Origin: Neoarius graeffei
Taxonomy: Eukaryota > Chordata > Actinopteri > Siluriformes > Ariidae
Assembly: GCF_027579695.1 (NCBI RefSeq)
Contig: NC_083579.1
Location: forward strand, 68,582,871 to 68,646,870
Direction of reading: 5' to 3'
DNA: 64,000 nucleotides
Part shown: piece after piece, positions 1 to 11,427 of the stretch
Layout: each line of letters starts with the position of its first letter
Numbering within the stretch: the stretch's first letter is position 1
Notes under the pieces: model-generated
What the model was told of the DNA's origin: nothing
What the model saw: only the letters and a program-made list of their open reading frames with translations
The model's database searches: none
Position numbers and translations under genes: made by a program

Positions 1-3000
1 AAGTTATGCGTCAATCAATTTTCGATGCAAAATTTTACATGCTTAAAAATTCATAACAAATCTTCTAGTTGCTCAAAACTGCTCATACTTCACACGCACA
101 TCACTCATTGGGCTTCTGACATGTTACCCAATTTCTGTGATATTTCGCCACTGGGGGCGCTATTTTTGGGCAAAAAATCCAATCTTTCCTCAAATTTGGT
201 CAAACTTCACGGCCACCCTCTTACTACCTCCCATGTCATGTCTACCACATTTGGGGTATTTTCGTCCATGGGGGCGCTGTTCTTGGCCGACGCAATTGCT
301 CCAAACCGGGTTTTTGGTAAATTATTCCATAATGCTTTCCCTTCACACCACTACCTTGTGATAGTACGTTGCTGTTGTAGACACTTATTTTACCAACTCA
401 TAATCGCTCATGTACAGCATAGCGCCACCTACTGACATGGGAAAAACCAAAAAATTTATTCTTCAAAAATCTATATCTCATCTTCTATTTACTCAATTGT
501 CATCAAACTTCATACGCAAACTCTTCATAGCTCACCTGACATATACGCCAAATTTTGTGCACTTTCGCCCCTGGGGGTGCTGGTTATGGCAAAAATGATA
601 TTGCAGCTTCTGATTTGTCAAACTTGGCAAACAAACTCTTTACAAGACCCTTTTTGGGGCGCTTGCCATGGTCGACAACGCACGAAATTTGGCTCCTTTT
701 TCTTAGACTGCCACCGCTACTGAGAACCAGAAGCCCAGATCCAGGCGGGCCTCAGGGCCTCTATAGAGCCCCCTAAGTCGTTGTGATTTTGGCCTCCCGC
801 ATAAAGGTGCCTGGTTGCCATGTCGTTTGTAGTAGTGGCATGCCATTTGGTACGCATATGTATCTCACTGAGCCGGACAAAAATGTAATGCCAATGCATT
901 AGCCACGCCCAACAGGAAGTGAGGTAATTTCACTTTTGTGCGAAATGCATGGCCACGAAGACGGCGCAACTCCTCCTAGGCCGTTCATAGGAATGTCACC
1001 AAAATTGATAGACATCATCTACAGAGATGGCTGACAAAAGTTCCTAAATACGTTTCACGTAGGATAAGCCGTTCAGAAGTTATACGTCAATCAATTTTCA
1101 ATGCAAAATTTTACATGCTTAAAAATTCATAACAAATCTTCTAATTGCTCAAAACTGCTCATACTTCACACGCAAATCACTCATTGGGATTCTGACATGC
1201 TACCCAAATTCTGTGATATTTCGCCACTGGGGGCGCTATTTTTGGGCAAAAAATCCAATCTTTCCTCAAATTTGGTCAAACTTCACGGCCACCCTCTTAC
1301 TACCTCCCATGTCATGTATACCCCATTTTGGGAATTTTCGTCCATGGGGGGCGCTGTTTTTGGCCGACGCAATTGCTCCAAAATGGGTTTTTGGTAAATA
1401 ACTCCATAATGCTTTTCCTTCACACCACTACCTTGTGATAGTACGTTGCTGTTGTAGACACTTATTGTTCCAACTCATAATCGCTCATGTACAGCATAGC
1501 GCCACCTACTGACATGGGAAAAACCAAAACATTTTTTCTTCAAAAATCAATATCTCATCTTCTATTTACTCAATCTTGATCAAACTTGATACGCTCACTC
1601 TTAACAGGTCACCTGACATATCTCCCAAATTTTGTAAACTTTTGCCACTGGGGGCGCTGTTTTCAGGCAACATTTTATATCTCGGCTTGTGATTGGTCAA
1701 ACTTGATCAAACTTGACACAACAACTCTTCATAGGTCCCTTGACATGTATACCAAATTTGGTGAACTTTCACCACTGGGGGCGCTCATTGCACTGTATCA
1801 GTTGCAGGAGAGGTGTTTACAATCATGAGGCACCAGTAGTATGTTGTTTTGGTTGCCTTAAACACACATGACTTGTGGGGAATGGGTAGGCAGTCGGGAG
1901 CAAGTGTTGTAGCGTTACATACAGACTAATAGATGTCTAACAGAAGACAATCCTATGTAGCTATAGCTTGGTGACTGATGAGGTAAATACATTAATTTGG
2001 TTGGGAAGCCATGGCATAAAATTTTCTGTCCATGACAACATCTCAGCGCACCGTGTACTCTGTGTCCGATTCTGTGCTTTGTCGCCATTGTGGGAGTAAT
2101 GTCTCTTGCCGAAGAAGCTGTGGAAGGTATTTCGCGGGGACGCATGCCCCCGCCCCCCTTGGCCGCTGGCGCGAGGGCCCGTCGAGGCCGCTTGCGGCTT
2201 TAATTAGGGCCCGAGCCCTATGGGCGAAGGCCCTATTGTTCTTGTAAGAGTTCACTATTATTATTCTTCTTCCGTCTTCTTCTTCTTCTTCTTCTTCCGT
2301 CTTCTTCTTCTTTATTTTTCTCCGCTGTTGGGCCATTTTCGGGGCGCTTGCCATGAGCGAAAACGCACGAAATTTGGCGCCAGTTCCGAGAATTGCCACC
2401 GCTACTCAGAACCAGAAGCCCAAACTTGGCCGGGGCTCCGGGCCTCTATAGCGCCCCCTAAGTCGTTGTGATTTTGGCCTCCCGCATTAAGGTGCCTGGG
2501 TGCCATGTAGTTTGTAGTAGTGGCATGCCATTTGGTAGACATATGTATCTCACTAAGCCGGACAGAAATGTAATGCCAATGCATTAGCCACGCCCAACAG
2601 GAAGTGAGGTACTTTCACTTTTGTGCGAAATGCATGGCCACGAAGACGGCGCAACTCCTCCTAGACCGTTCATAGGAATGTCACCAAAATTGATACACAT
2701 CATCTACAAGACATGGCTGACAAAAGTTACTAAATACGTTTCACGTAGGATAAACCGTTCAGAAGTTATACGTCAATAAATTTTCGATGCAAAATTTTAC
2801 ATGCTTAAAAATTCATAACAAATCTTATGATTGGTCAAAACTGCTCATACTTCACACGCAAATCACGCATTGGGCTTCTGACATGTTACCCAATTTCTGT
2901 GATATTTCGCCACTGGGGGCGCTATTTTTGGGCAAAAATTCCAATCTTTCCTCAAATTTGGTCAAACTTCACGGCCACCCTCTTACTACCTCCCATGTCA

Positions 3001-5938
3001 TGTATACCACATTTTGGGAATTTTCGTCCATGGGGGGCGCTGTTTTTGGCCGACGCAATTGCTCCAAAACGGGTTTTTGGTAAATAATTCCATAATGCTT
3101 TTCCTTCACACCACTACCTTGTGGTAATGTCTCTTGCCGAAGAAGCTGTGGAAGGTATTTCGCAGGGACGCATGCCCCCGCCCCCCTTGGCCGCTGGCGC
3201 GAGGGCCCGTCGAGGCCGCTTGCGGCTTTAATTATTCTTCTTCCTTCTTCTTCTTCTTCTTCTTCTTCCGTCTTCTTCTTCTTCTTTATTTTTCTCCGCT
3301 GTTGGGCCATTTTCGGGGCACTTGCCATGGGCGAAAACGCGCGAAATTTGGCGCCACTTCCGAGAATTGCCACCGCTACTCAGAACCAAAAGCCCACACT
3401 TGGCCGGGGCTCAGGGCCTCTATAGCGCCCCCTAAGTCGTTGTGATTTTGGCATCCCGCATTAAGGTGCCTGGTTGCCATATAGTTTGTAGTAGTGGCAT
3501 GCCATTTGGTATGCATATGTATCTCACTAAGCCGGACAAAAATGCAATGCCAATGCATTAGCCACGCCCAACAGGAAGTGAGGTAATTTCACTTTTGTGC
3601 GAAATGCATGGCCACGAAGACGGCGCAACTCCTCCTAGACCGTTCATAGGAATGTCACCAAAATTGATACACATCATCTACAGACATGGCTGACAAAAGT
3701 TACTAAATACGTTTCACGTAGGATAAACCGTTCAGAAGTTATACGTCAATCAATTTTCACTTCAAAATTTTACATGCTTAAAAATTCATAAATCTTCTAA
3801 TTGCTCAACACTGCTCATACTTCACACGCTAATCACTCATTGGGCTTCTGACATGTTACCCAATTTCTGTGATATTTCGCCACTGGGGGCGCTATTTTTG
3901 GGCAAAAATTCCAATCTTTCCTCAAATTTGGTCAAACTTCATGGCCACCCTCTTTCTACCTCCCATGTCATGTATACCACATTTTGGGAATTTTCGTCCA
4001 TGGGGGGCGCTGTTTTTGGCCGACGCAATTTCTCCAAAACGGGTTTTTGGTAAATAATTCCATAATGCTTTTCGTTCACACCACTACCTTGTGATAGTGC
4101 GTTGCTGTTGTGGACACTTATTTTTCCATCTCATAATCACTCATGTACAGCATAGCGCCACCTACTGACATGGGAAAAACCAAAAAAATTATTCTTCAAA
4201 AATCTATATCTCATCTTCTGTTTACTCAATTGTCATCAAACTTCATACGCGAACTCTTCATAGCTCACCTGACATGTACGCCAAATTTTGTGCACTTTCG
4301 CCCCTGGGGGTGCTGGTTATGGCAGAAATGATATTGCAGCTTCTGATTTGTCAATCTTGGCAAGCAAACTCTTTACAAGACCCTTTTTGGGGCGCTTGCC
4401 ATGGTCGACATCGCACTAAATTTGGCTCCTTTTTCTTAGACTCCCACCGCTATTGAGAACCAGAAGCCCAGATCCAGGCGGGCCTCAGGGCCTCTATAGC
4501 GCCCCCTAACTCATTGTGATTTTGGCCTCCCGCATTAAGGTGCCTGGTTGCCATGTAGTTTGTAGTAGTGGCATGCCATTTGGTACGCATATGTATCTCA
4601 CTAAGCCGGACAAAAATGTAATGCCAATGCATTAGCCACGCCCAACAGGAAGTGAGGTAATTTCACTTTTGTGCGAAATGCATGGCGACGAAGACGGCGC
4701 AACTCCTCCTAGACCGTTCATAGGAATGTCACCAAAATTGATACACATCATCTACAGACACGGCTGACAAAAGTTCCTAAATACGTTTCACGTAGAATAA
4801 ACCGTTCAGAAGTTATACGTCAATCAATTTTCAATGCAAAATTTTACATGCTTAAAAATTCATAACATATCTTCAAATTGCTCAAAACTGCTCATACTTC
4901 ACACGCAAATCACTCATTGGGCTTCTGACATGTTACCCAATTTCTGTGATATTTCGCCACTGGGGGCGCTATTTTTGGGCAAAAAATCCAATCTTTCCTC
5001 AAGTTTGGTCAAACTTCACGGCCACCCTCTTACTACCTCCCATGTCATGTTCACCACATTTTGGGAATTTTCGTCCATGGGGGGCGCTGTTTTTGGCCAA
5101 CGCAATTGCTCCGAAACAGGTTTTTGGTAAATAATTCCATAATGCTTCTCCTTCACACCACTACCTTCTGATAGTACTTTGCTGTTGTAGACACTTATTT
5201 TTCCAACTCATAATCGCTCATGTGCAGCATTGCGCCACCTTCTGACATGGGAAAAACCAAAACATTTATTCTTCAAAAATCAATATCTCATCTTCTATTT
5301 TCTCAATCTTGATCAAACTTGATAGGCACACTCTTAACAGGTCACCTGACATATGTGCCAAATTTTGTGAACTTTTGCCACTGGGGGCGCTGTTTTCAGG
5401 CAACAATTTATATCTCGGCTTCTGATTGGTCAAACTTGATCAAACTTTACAAAACAACTCTTCATAGGTCCCTTGACATGTATACCAAATTTGGTGAACT
5501 TTCTCCACTGGGGGCGCTCATTGCGCTGTAGCAGTTGCAGGAGAGGTGTTTACAATCATGAGGCACCAGGAGTATGTTGTTTTGGTTGCCTTAAAAACAC
5601 ATGACTTGTGGGGAATGGGTAGGCAGTCGGGAGCAAGTGTTGTAGCGTTACATACAGACTAATAGATGTCTAACAGAAGACAATCCTATGTAGCTTTAGC
5701 TTGGTGACTGATGAGGTAAATACATTAATTTGGTTGGGAGGCCATGGCATAAAATGTTCTGTCCATGACAACATCTCAGCGCACCGTGTACTCTGTGTCC
5801 AATTCTGTGCTTTGTCACCATTGTGGGAGTAATGTCTCTTGCCAAAGAAGCTGTGGAAGGTATTTCGCGGGGACGCATGCCCCCGCCCCCCTTGGCCGCT
5901 GGCGCGAGGGCCCGTCGAGGCCGCTTGCGGCTTTAATT
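1..5938. repeat. Tandem array of 1.0-1.7 kb satellite-like units
   Basis: A shared unit start (gttatacgtcaatcaatttt and variants) recurs near 3, 1,078, 2,764, 3,737 and 4,812, so spacing is about 1,075, 1,686, 973 and 1,075 bp. Each unit contains several sub-monomers of roughly 110-160 bp marked by 'ctgggggcgct', plus one in the opposite orientation ('agcgccccctaa'). Units 2, 3 and 5 contain a G+C-rich block with the hairpin gccgcttgcggc (2,187, 3,215, 5,920); in units 2 and 3 it is followed by a TTC-rich microsatellite. Unit 3 looks like a deletion derivative of unit 2. The array is open at the left edge. ORFs here are short and repeat-derived, and no gene is supported. Confidence 0.85.
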
Positions 5939-6287
5939 ATTATTATAACTCTTTAAACAACATATTTACCTTCTTTCATACTTTCCAAGTGGTGACTGAA
6001 GATGCGAGCTCTGAGCTGGAAGTTTTCTAGAAAGAAAGGAGGAAACTTTACCGCTCGGTAAATTTGATAAGGACACAGAAAAGTTACTGTGGATCAGAAA
6101 ACTGTGGGCGTCAACAGATTTTGAGTGACAGCACAGGACAAATCTTCTCTCTCTGTCTCTCTATCTGGCATATCACCGCAGTGATGTGGCTGCTCTGACA
6201 GCTCCAGCCATCAAAGTTTCTAGAGAAGGATTACAGTAGTGGTTTCCCGTTGCCTTCTACTGGATTATTATAGAGGTTTTCTCCTTT
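5939..6287. other. Unclassified stretch, no gene seen
   Basis: AT-rich non-coding sequence between the satellite array and a SINE fragment. It holds a short CT-rich tract near 6,145-6,170. No ORF, splice signal or recognised repeat was found. Confidence 0.4.
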
Positions 6288-6497
6288 CAGTCATTCACAC
6301 TCACACTTATGAACAATTTAGAGTAGCCAGTTAACCTAACCTGCATGTCTTTGGACTGTGGAGGAAACCTGAGCACCCCGAGGAAACCCATGCAGACACA
6401 GGGAGAACATGCAAACTCCACAAAGAAGGGCCTCGAACCCAGAACCTTCTTGCTGTGAGGTGACCATGCGAACCACTACACCACCGTGCTGCCTGGA
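6288..6497 (-). mobile_element. V-SINE (Mermaid/DANA-like) fragment
   Basis: Reverse-strand copy of the conserved SINE body: 'catgtctttggactgtgg', 'gaacatgcaaactccac' and the tRNA-like head read as 'accactacaccaccgtgct'. The 3' tail region is shortened. It is the same family as the full copies at 10,788, 13,739 and 25,859. Confidence 0.8.
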
Positions 6498-6559
6498 TGA
6501 ATCTTACGGAGCCCTAAAAGTATCAAAAGGTAATGATTTTTGTTATCTTGTACGCATAA

Positions 6560-6605
6560 GTAGGTAGATAGATAGGTAACCAACCAACCAACCAACCAAC
6601 CAACC
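6560..6605. repeat. Tetranucleotide microsatellite (GGTA/GATA then AACC)
   Basis: A run of gtag/gata units passes directly into eight or so 'aacc' units. Confidence 0.85.
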
Positions 6606-6707
6606 TTTTAGGGCTTTGGGGACTCTGTAGAATCTCAAGTGTTTCTCTGTAGGATACTGGATATGAAACATTAGTTAAGGTATAGAAGCCATCATTTTCC
6701 TCCACAT

Positions 6708-7228
6708 TGTCAAGTGAAGTTTATTTGTATAGCGCTTTTAACAACAGACATTGTCACGATGCAGCTTTACAGAATTTGAATGACTTTAAACATGAGCTAA
6801 TTTTATCCCTAATCTATCCCCAATGAGCACGCCTGTGGCGACGATGGCAAGGAAAAACTCCCTCAGACGACATGAGGAAGAAACCTCGAGAGGAACCAGA
6901 CTCAAAAGGGAACCCATCCTCATTTGGGCAACAACAGACAACATGACTATAACATTAACAGTTTTAACACGAAGTCTGTTTCGTTGATGTTATAAACTCT
7001 TCAACTGATGGAAACTTGAGTGCAAAACTGTTCATGACGATTGCAGTCCTAAAGTTAGCAAGTCAACTGTAGTCTTCAGCCATAAAAGCATTACTGTAAG
7101 TGTCCAGAGCGTCTTCCAAGTGTGACTTTCAACTGTCCATATAGGGCCATCCTCCACAGGAGCGATGTGATGAGACTCCAGCCAGATGTAGGGCATCAGA
7201 ATAGATCAGGCAGGTCCGAGGAGCCAGT
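6708..7228 (+). repeat. Dispersed fish repeat ('tttatttgtatagcgctttt' family), copy 1
   Basis: It shares its start (tttatttgtatagcgctttt), the middle 'ctccctcagacgacatgagg' and the end 'gcaggtccgaggagc' with the copy at 35,650-36,019; a reverse, shortened copy is at 12,595-12,783. It has no ORF. It looks like a retroposed 3' end or an old SINE, but the parent family is not identified. Confidence 0.7.
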
Positions 7229-7249
7229 TAGCCTAACCTGCATGTCTTT

Positions 7250-7950
7250 GGAGTTGATATACGTCACAAGCAAGATGGCAAGCTGTTCAATCTACGCCGT
7301 CTGAAGACCAAGTCAGCCACAACAACCCAGCTAAGTGACTTTCTCTATGCTGATGACGCTGCATTGACAACTAAGACTCAGGAGTCACTCCAAAATGGTG
7401 CAACTGTACTAAATGACACATGCAGAGACCGGGGTCTCACCGTTAACCAACCCAAGACTGAAGTTATGCATGTTCAGTGCCAGGACCCTGCTGACACCAC
7501 CATAGATAACTTCACTCTGAAGAAATCCCACAAGTTCACCTACCTGGGAGGAGACCTGACTGACAACAGTGACCTAGAGCCTGAGATAAAGTAAAGGATA
7601 AGCAGAGAAGCCAGTACCTTTCGCTCTCTTGCTACCAGATGTTTTGACAGAAAAGGACCATCAATCAACACCAAGCTGGCAGTCTACAAAGCCATCATAT
7701 TGCCAACACTCCTCTACGGCAGCGAAACATGGCCCACCCTAGCCTGCCACTTACATATGCTGGAAATGTACCACCAAAGATCACTACAGTGCATACTCAA
7801 AATCAGTTAGTGGCAACATATCACAAACATGGGGAGGTTCTAAGAAGAGCTAGTTGCACCACCATAGAGACCACCATCAGAACCAACAGCCTACGTTAGC
7901 TTGGCCATGTCTGTCCCATGGATGACAACCGAATTCCCAAACAGCGGTGA
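7250..7950 (+). pseudogene. Non-LTR retrotransposon reverse transcriptase fragment (5' part)
   Basis: Across frames this reads as the C-terminal half of a LINE reverse transcriptase: the catalytic-type box FLYADDAAL near 7,340, then 'FTYLGGDLTDN' near 7,540 and 'LLYGSETW' near 7,710. Stop codons and frameshifts break it (for example a stop at 7,592). The 3' end of the same ORF continues beyond an insertion, at about 9,771-9,960. Dead element; the clade (RTE- or L2-like) is uncertain. Confidence 0.7.
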
Positions 7951-7953
7951 ATT

Positions 7954-8178
7954 GGGCGGCACAGTGGTATAAGTAGTTAGCACGGTCGCCTCACAGCAAG
8001 AAGGTTCCGGATTCGAACCCAGCGGCTGGCAAGGGCCTTTCTGTGTGGAGTTTGCATGTTCTCCCCATGTCTGCATGGGTTTCCTCCACAGTCCAAAGAC
8101 ATGCAGTTAGGTTAATATGGGATGACCTTGAGTGAGGCACCCAACTGCTCCCCGGGCACTGTTAGCATGGCTGCCCAC
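7954..8178 (+). mobile_element. SINE subfamily 2, left part, split by a hAT element
   Basis: It starts with the tRNA-like head 'ggcggcacagtgg' and carries the shared core (ttgcatgttctcccc, catgcagttaggtt). It stops at 'ctgcccac', where the hAT element begins; the rest resumes at 9,699. The tail differs from subfamily 1 (it runs towards 'cttcagatgggttcaatgca'). Confidence 0.75.
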
Positions 8179-8373
8179 TAGGGTGCATCAGTTGCCCCCT
8201 AAAAATGAAAAGTTCCTCCGATCATGATGCATTTTTGTTTATATGTTCCTTTTGGTAAGAAAACACACTGGGTGAAATATTTTGACAAAATTCAAAAGTT
8301 TAATGTAATGGGGGCACCAGGAGCTCAAAGTTATGGAAAAAGCTGCTATTTTATGACTTTTATGACAATTTCG

Positions 8374-9264
8374 TAGCCTAGTAAACTAGACCCACCCGCC
8401 TAGCGGCCAAAAATATTTTTTGCCTGCGAGTGGGTCTAGCCACGCACCATATCAACAAAACACCCCGGGCATCAAATCGTGCCCGCCAATCACAACACAA
8501 GGTTTTTGTTTGGATTCTTTGGGCGGGCTTTTGCAGGAGTGGCGACAAAGCTGCGCGACACTGGAGAAAGCACAACAGGAAAGATGGCTACGGCTAGTGA
8601 ACAGCGCGCGTTTGACTCCGCTTTGGAATCAGTTTTAGAAGAATTAGACTTGGAGTTTTCGTTGAAACATGAGCAGGAAGAGGCTCTCCGCTCATTCCTT
8701 TTCAAGAAGGACGTTTTCGCTGTTTTGCCGACCGGCTATGGCAAAAGTCTGATCTACCAGCTGGCTCCGCTCGTAGCCAAAAGGATGGGGCTAGTTTGTG
8801 CAGTACGAAGAATTAATAAACAGCTTTGAAACATTACTTTTTGATTGTTTCTTATTTTCCCGTTATTTTAAATTTAAGGGAAATTATTTCACCAAACACC
8901 ACTAAATAAAAACTCTCAAAAACAGTTTAAGCAAACCCTTGAAAAACACTTGAAAAAAATAAGTGTATGTTAAGTATGTGGTACAGACTCCAAACTTGTG
9001 GTCATTATCTCCAAACTTCTTAATACCTAGAACCTGTTTATTAATTAATACGCATTTTGAAAAATTATTTATTTCAAGGCCTCCCCCACTGCTTTCTGTC
9101 GCTCTGACTACGTCACAGTCACTGTTGCGCTGATTGGTCAGAGCGTTGGCCTATACGCACAGAGACAGTTTGAAAGACAGCGGGTTGTTCCACCCCCACC
9201 CGTCGGAAATGTCTACGAGCGAGGCCAGACTAAATATTCACATTTAGTCTGGCTTGCCAGGCTA
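8374..9264 (+). mobile_element. TIR element carrying a RecQ-like helicase N-terminus
   Basis: Ends are tagcctagtaaactagac and the reverse complement of tagcctggcaagccagac, an imperfect TIR of about 18 bp with its own small palindromes. Flanks ACAATTTCG (8,365) and ACAATTTTG (9,265) look like a 9 bp target duplication with one change. The 0.89 kb element holds one coding piece, a RecQ-type helicase start, and no recognisable transposase. The superfamily is undecided; 9 bp duplications are typical of Mutator-like elements, but this is inference. Confidence 0.65.
8584..8829 (+). pseudogene. RecQ-family helicase N-terminal fragment
   Basis: From the ATG at 8,584 the reading frame gives an acidic, serine-poor start, then 'LKHEQEEALRSFLFKKDVFA', 'LPTGYGKSLIYQL' and 'APLVAKRMG'. 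The second stretch is a Walker A / helicase motif I of the RecQ type (GYGKS with following IYQL), and the preceding QEEAL matches the Q-motif region (motif 0). Homology ends near 8,793; motifs Ia-VI are absent, so no active helicase can be made. It lies wholly within the TIR element, so it was carried or captured by the element and is not a host locus in this place. Confidence 0.75.
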
Positions 9265-9698
9265 ACAATTTTGATCACTTTTCATGAAACATTATGGCAC
9301 CTTATAGAGTAGACCAAATATCTTAGATACACATTTTTAGTACATATTCTAAATATATTATCAAGCACAGTTTGAGTTTTAGCTGTTCATTGAATCATTG
9401 TTCAACTACTTTTAAACAATACAAATGTATTATGAATCACATTAATGCTTCTCAATCCCTTGCAAAGGTTCTTAACATGATCTCTGGCTCACAAGAAATG
9501 GAGTCCAACATTGTGATTCAAACCTTACGCGAAAACATAAAATAAGCGGTTTTTGGCAAAAAAATGAACCTCATGGTGCCACCATTAGACTTTTGAATAT
9601 GGTCAAAAAATTTTACAGGATGTCTTTATTGGTGAAAAGGAACACCCAAACAAAAATGCATCAGATTTTATGAAAGTGAGGGCAACTGATGCACCCTA

Positions 9699-9765
9699 CT
9701 GCCCACTGCTCTGGGTATATGTGTGTTCACTGCTTCAGATGGGTTCAATGCAGAGAGGAACTTGT
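9699..9765 (+). mobile_element. SINE subfamily 2, right part
   Basis: It resumes after the hAT insertion with the duplicated 'ctgcccac', then 'tgctctgggtatatgtgtgt' and 'cttcagatgggttcaatg', the tail of subfamily 2. It joins logically to 7,954-8,178. Confidence 0.7.
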
Positions 9766-9770
9766 GCTTT

Positions 9771-9960
9771 CTTTAAATTAGCCAGTGGAACCAGATCCAG
9801 AGGGCGCCCAAGAAAAAGCTGGAAAGACTGTGCCAAAGAGGATCTGAACATCTGTGGTTTTGGCGAAAACATCAAACGGTGATGCATGGCGAAACTAACT
9901 AAGACGAAGCTTGTGGAAAGAGTTGAGGCCAGACGCTACAACCAACAAGGTTACCAATTG
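9771..9960 (+). pseudogene. LINE reverse transcriptase, C-terminal end
   Basis: The reading frame gives 'GTRSRGRPRKSWKDCAKEDL', a common C-terminal signature of non-LTR retrotransposon ORF2 proteins. It continues the fragment at 7,250-7,950, from which it is separated by the SINE and hAT insertions. Confidence 0.7.
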
Positions 9961-10011
9961 TCACCGGTGACCAGGACAGCAGTGAGTGAGTGCATGTCTT
10001 TGGACTGTGAA

Positions 10012-11319
10012 GGGTTGTTTTACAATCAGGGTACGCAAGCTAAAAATCACATTTAACACTTATTATCTTCAATATCAAAAGGCTTGACTAAATAAACTTG
10101 GTTGTTTATTGTAGCCCTGCAATCGCTCTATTTACCATGCAAAAAAAATTTGGTGATAACGTTATTTTTGGTGAATGTATGGCAATATATGTCATATTTA
10201 GCAAAATTACTCGTGTCATTTAGAAAAAGTGCTTTTTTGACCACAGGTAGCTCCAAAAGGGATGCACTTAAATCATTCTTTATACCATAAAACAAATATT
10301 TGGTTCCATATCATTGGAAACACATAGCCTAGTTAAAGTTTTAATGTTGAATGCCAGTAAGTTTTCAGACTATTTTGATCAAATTACTATGTAATTGTGT
10401 CCAAAAAAATGTCCTCTCCGAGACAGCTAATTTTTCAATATAAAATAACATATCCAAAATTATTATTTTCATCCTAAAATGTGGTCAAGATATTGGGACA
10501 TAAATATTAGAGACAACTAACACAAAGCTTACAGCCTTATATTTAAAAGCACTATGGAAGTAGTGGATTCGGAATTGTAAAAAAAAAACGTCCTCTCCAA
10601 GAATCACTTCATTTGTTTCTCCCAGCCCTGCTTAAAGCTACACTTAATTTACTTATAAAAAAAAAAAAAAACCTAAATAGTTCATGAACATGCTATAACA
10701 TTAGGTGAATGTTATGGACTACTAACAATTTCTTAACTGTTGGAATTTTATTTCTATCAGCTATTTTTTGACAAGGAGTCTTTGATAGGGCAGCACGGTG
10801 GTGTAGTGGTTAGCGCTGTTGCCTCACAGCAAGAAGATCCGGGTTCGAGCCCCGTGGCCAGCGAGGGCCTTTCTGTGCGGAGTTTGCATGTTCTCCTCGT
10901 GGGTTTCCTCCGGGTGCTCCGGTTTCCCCCACAGTCCAAAGACATGCAGGTTAGGTTAACTGGTGACTCTAAATTGACCGTGAATGTGAATGGTTGTCTG
11001 TGTCTGTCAGCCCTGTGATGACCTGGCGACTTGTCCAGGGTGTACCCCGCCTTTCACCCATAGTCAGCTGGGATAGGCTCCAGCTTGCCTGCGACCCTGT
11101 AGAACAGGATAAAGCGGCTGGAGATGAGATGAGTCTTTGATAACATTTTTGCTATTTTTCTTTATCTTATAGCAGATTACACAAAACTACCATACACATA
11201 TGTCAAATCTGTTCTTTAACTTGTCCTTCACTTAAAAACTGGTACAAGAACCAGTTTGAATCAATTTGAATTTTGGACCCCTGCGACACAAACTTTGTAC
11301 CCTGATTGTAAAACAAGCC
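10012..11319. mobile_element. Non-autonomous TIR element inside a SINE
   Basis: A 20 bp inverted repeat is perfect: ttgttttacaatcagggtac at 10,015 and its complement at 11,297-11,316. The flanks give a 4 bp duplication TGAA (10,008 and 11,320). The two outer flanks are the two halves of one reverse-strand SINE (9,989-10,007 and 11,320-11,427). A later SINE sits inside at 10,788. No transposase ORF is seen. The superfamily is not assigned; a 4 bp duplication would suit Chapaev-like or related groups. Confidence 0.65.
10788..11130 (+). mobile_element. V-SINE subfamily 1, near full length
   Basis: tRNA-like head (cacggtggtgtagtggtta), conserved core and GATGA-type tail, flanked by a 12 bp duplication gagtctttgata (10,776 and 11,131). 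Confidence 0.9.
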
Positions 11320-11427
11320 TGAAGGAAACCCACACAGATATGGCGAGAACATGCAAACTCCACACATATGGGGGGAGGGCCTCGAACCCAGAACCTTCTT
11401 GCTGTGAGGTGACCGTGCTAACCAGTG
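11320..11427 (-). mobile_element. SINE fragment, head half
   Basis: Reverse-strand head and core of a SINE ('gaacatgcaaactccacaca', 'cagaaccttcttgctgtgag'). Its other part (9,989-10,007) is on the far side of the TIR element. Confidence 0.75.

Larger units (their letters stand above)
8179..9698. mobile_element. Non-autonomous hAT-type element with a nested element
   Basis: The terminal inverted repeats are tagggtgcatcagttgcccc-like at the left and its reverse complement (gggcaactgatgcacccta) at the right. The 8 bp duplication ctgcccac flanks both ends (8,171-8,178 and 9,699-9,706). Length of duplication and TIR start fit the hAT superfamily. The interior is AT-rich with no transposase ORF, and a second TIR element sits inside at 8,374-9,264. 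The host site is a SINE that itself lies in a LINE fragment. Confidence 0.75.

Noticed and set aside
1965-2010. ctgatgag, a hammerhead ribozyme core word
   Set aside because: The second core (gaaa at the right place) and matching stems are missing.
1-5938. Many ORFs of 60-136 codons in the first 6 kb
   Set aside because: They recur with the satellite unit, overlap in several frames and show no domain; they are frames of the repeat.
8479-8829. Host RecQ helicase gene in this place
   Set aside because: Only motif 0 and I are present, and the piece lies wholly within a TIR element.
10788-11130. tRNA gene call on the SINE heads
   Set aside because: The heads have A- and B-box traces but no tRNA fold or anticodon arm; they are SINE promoters.
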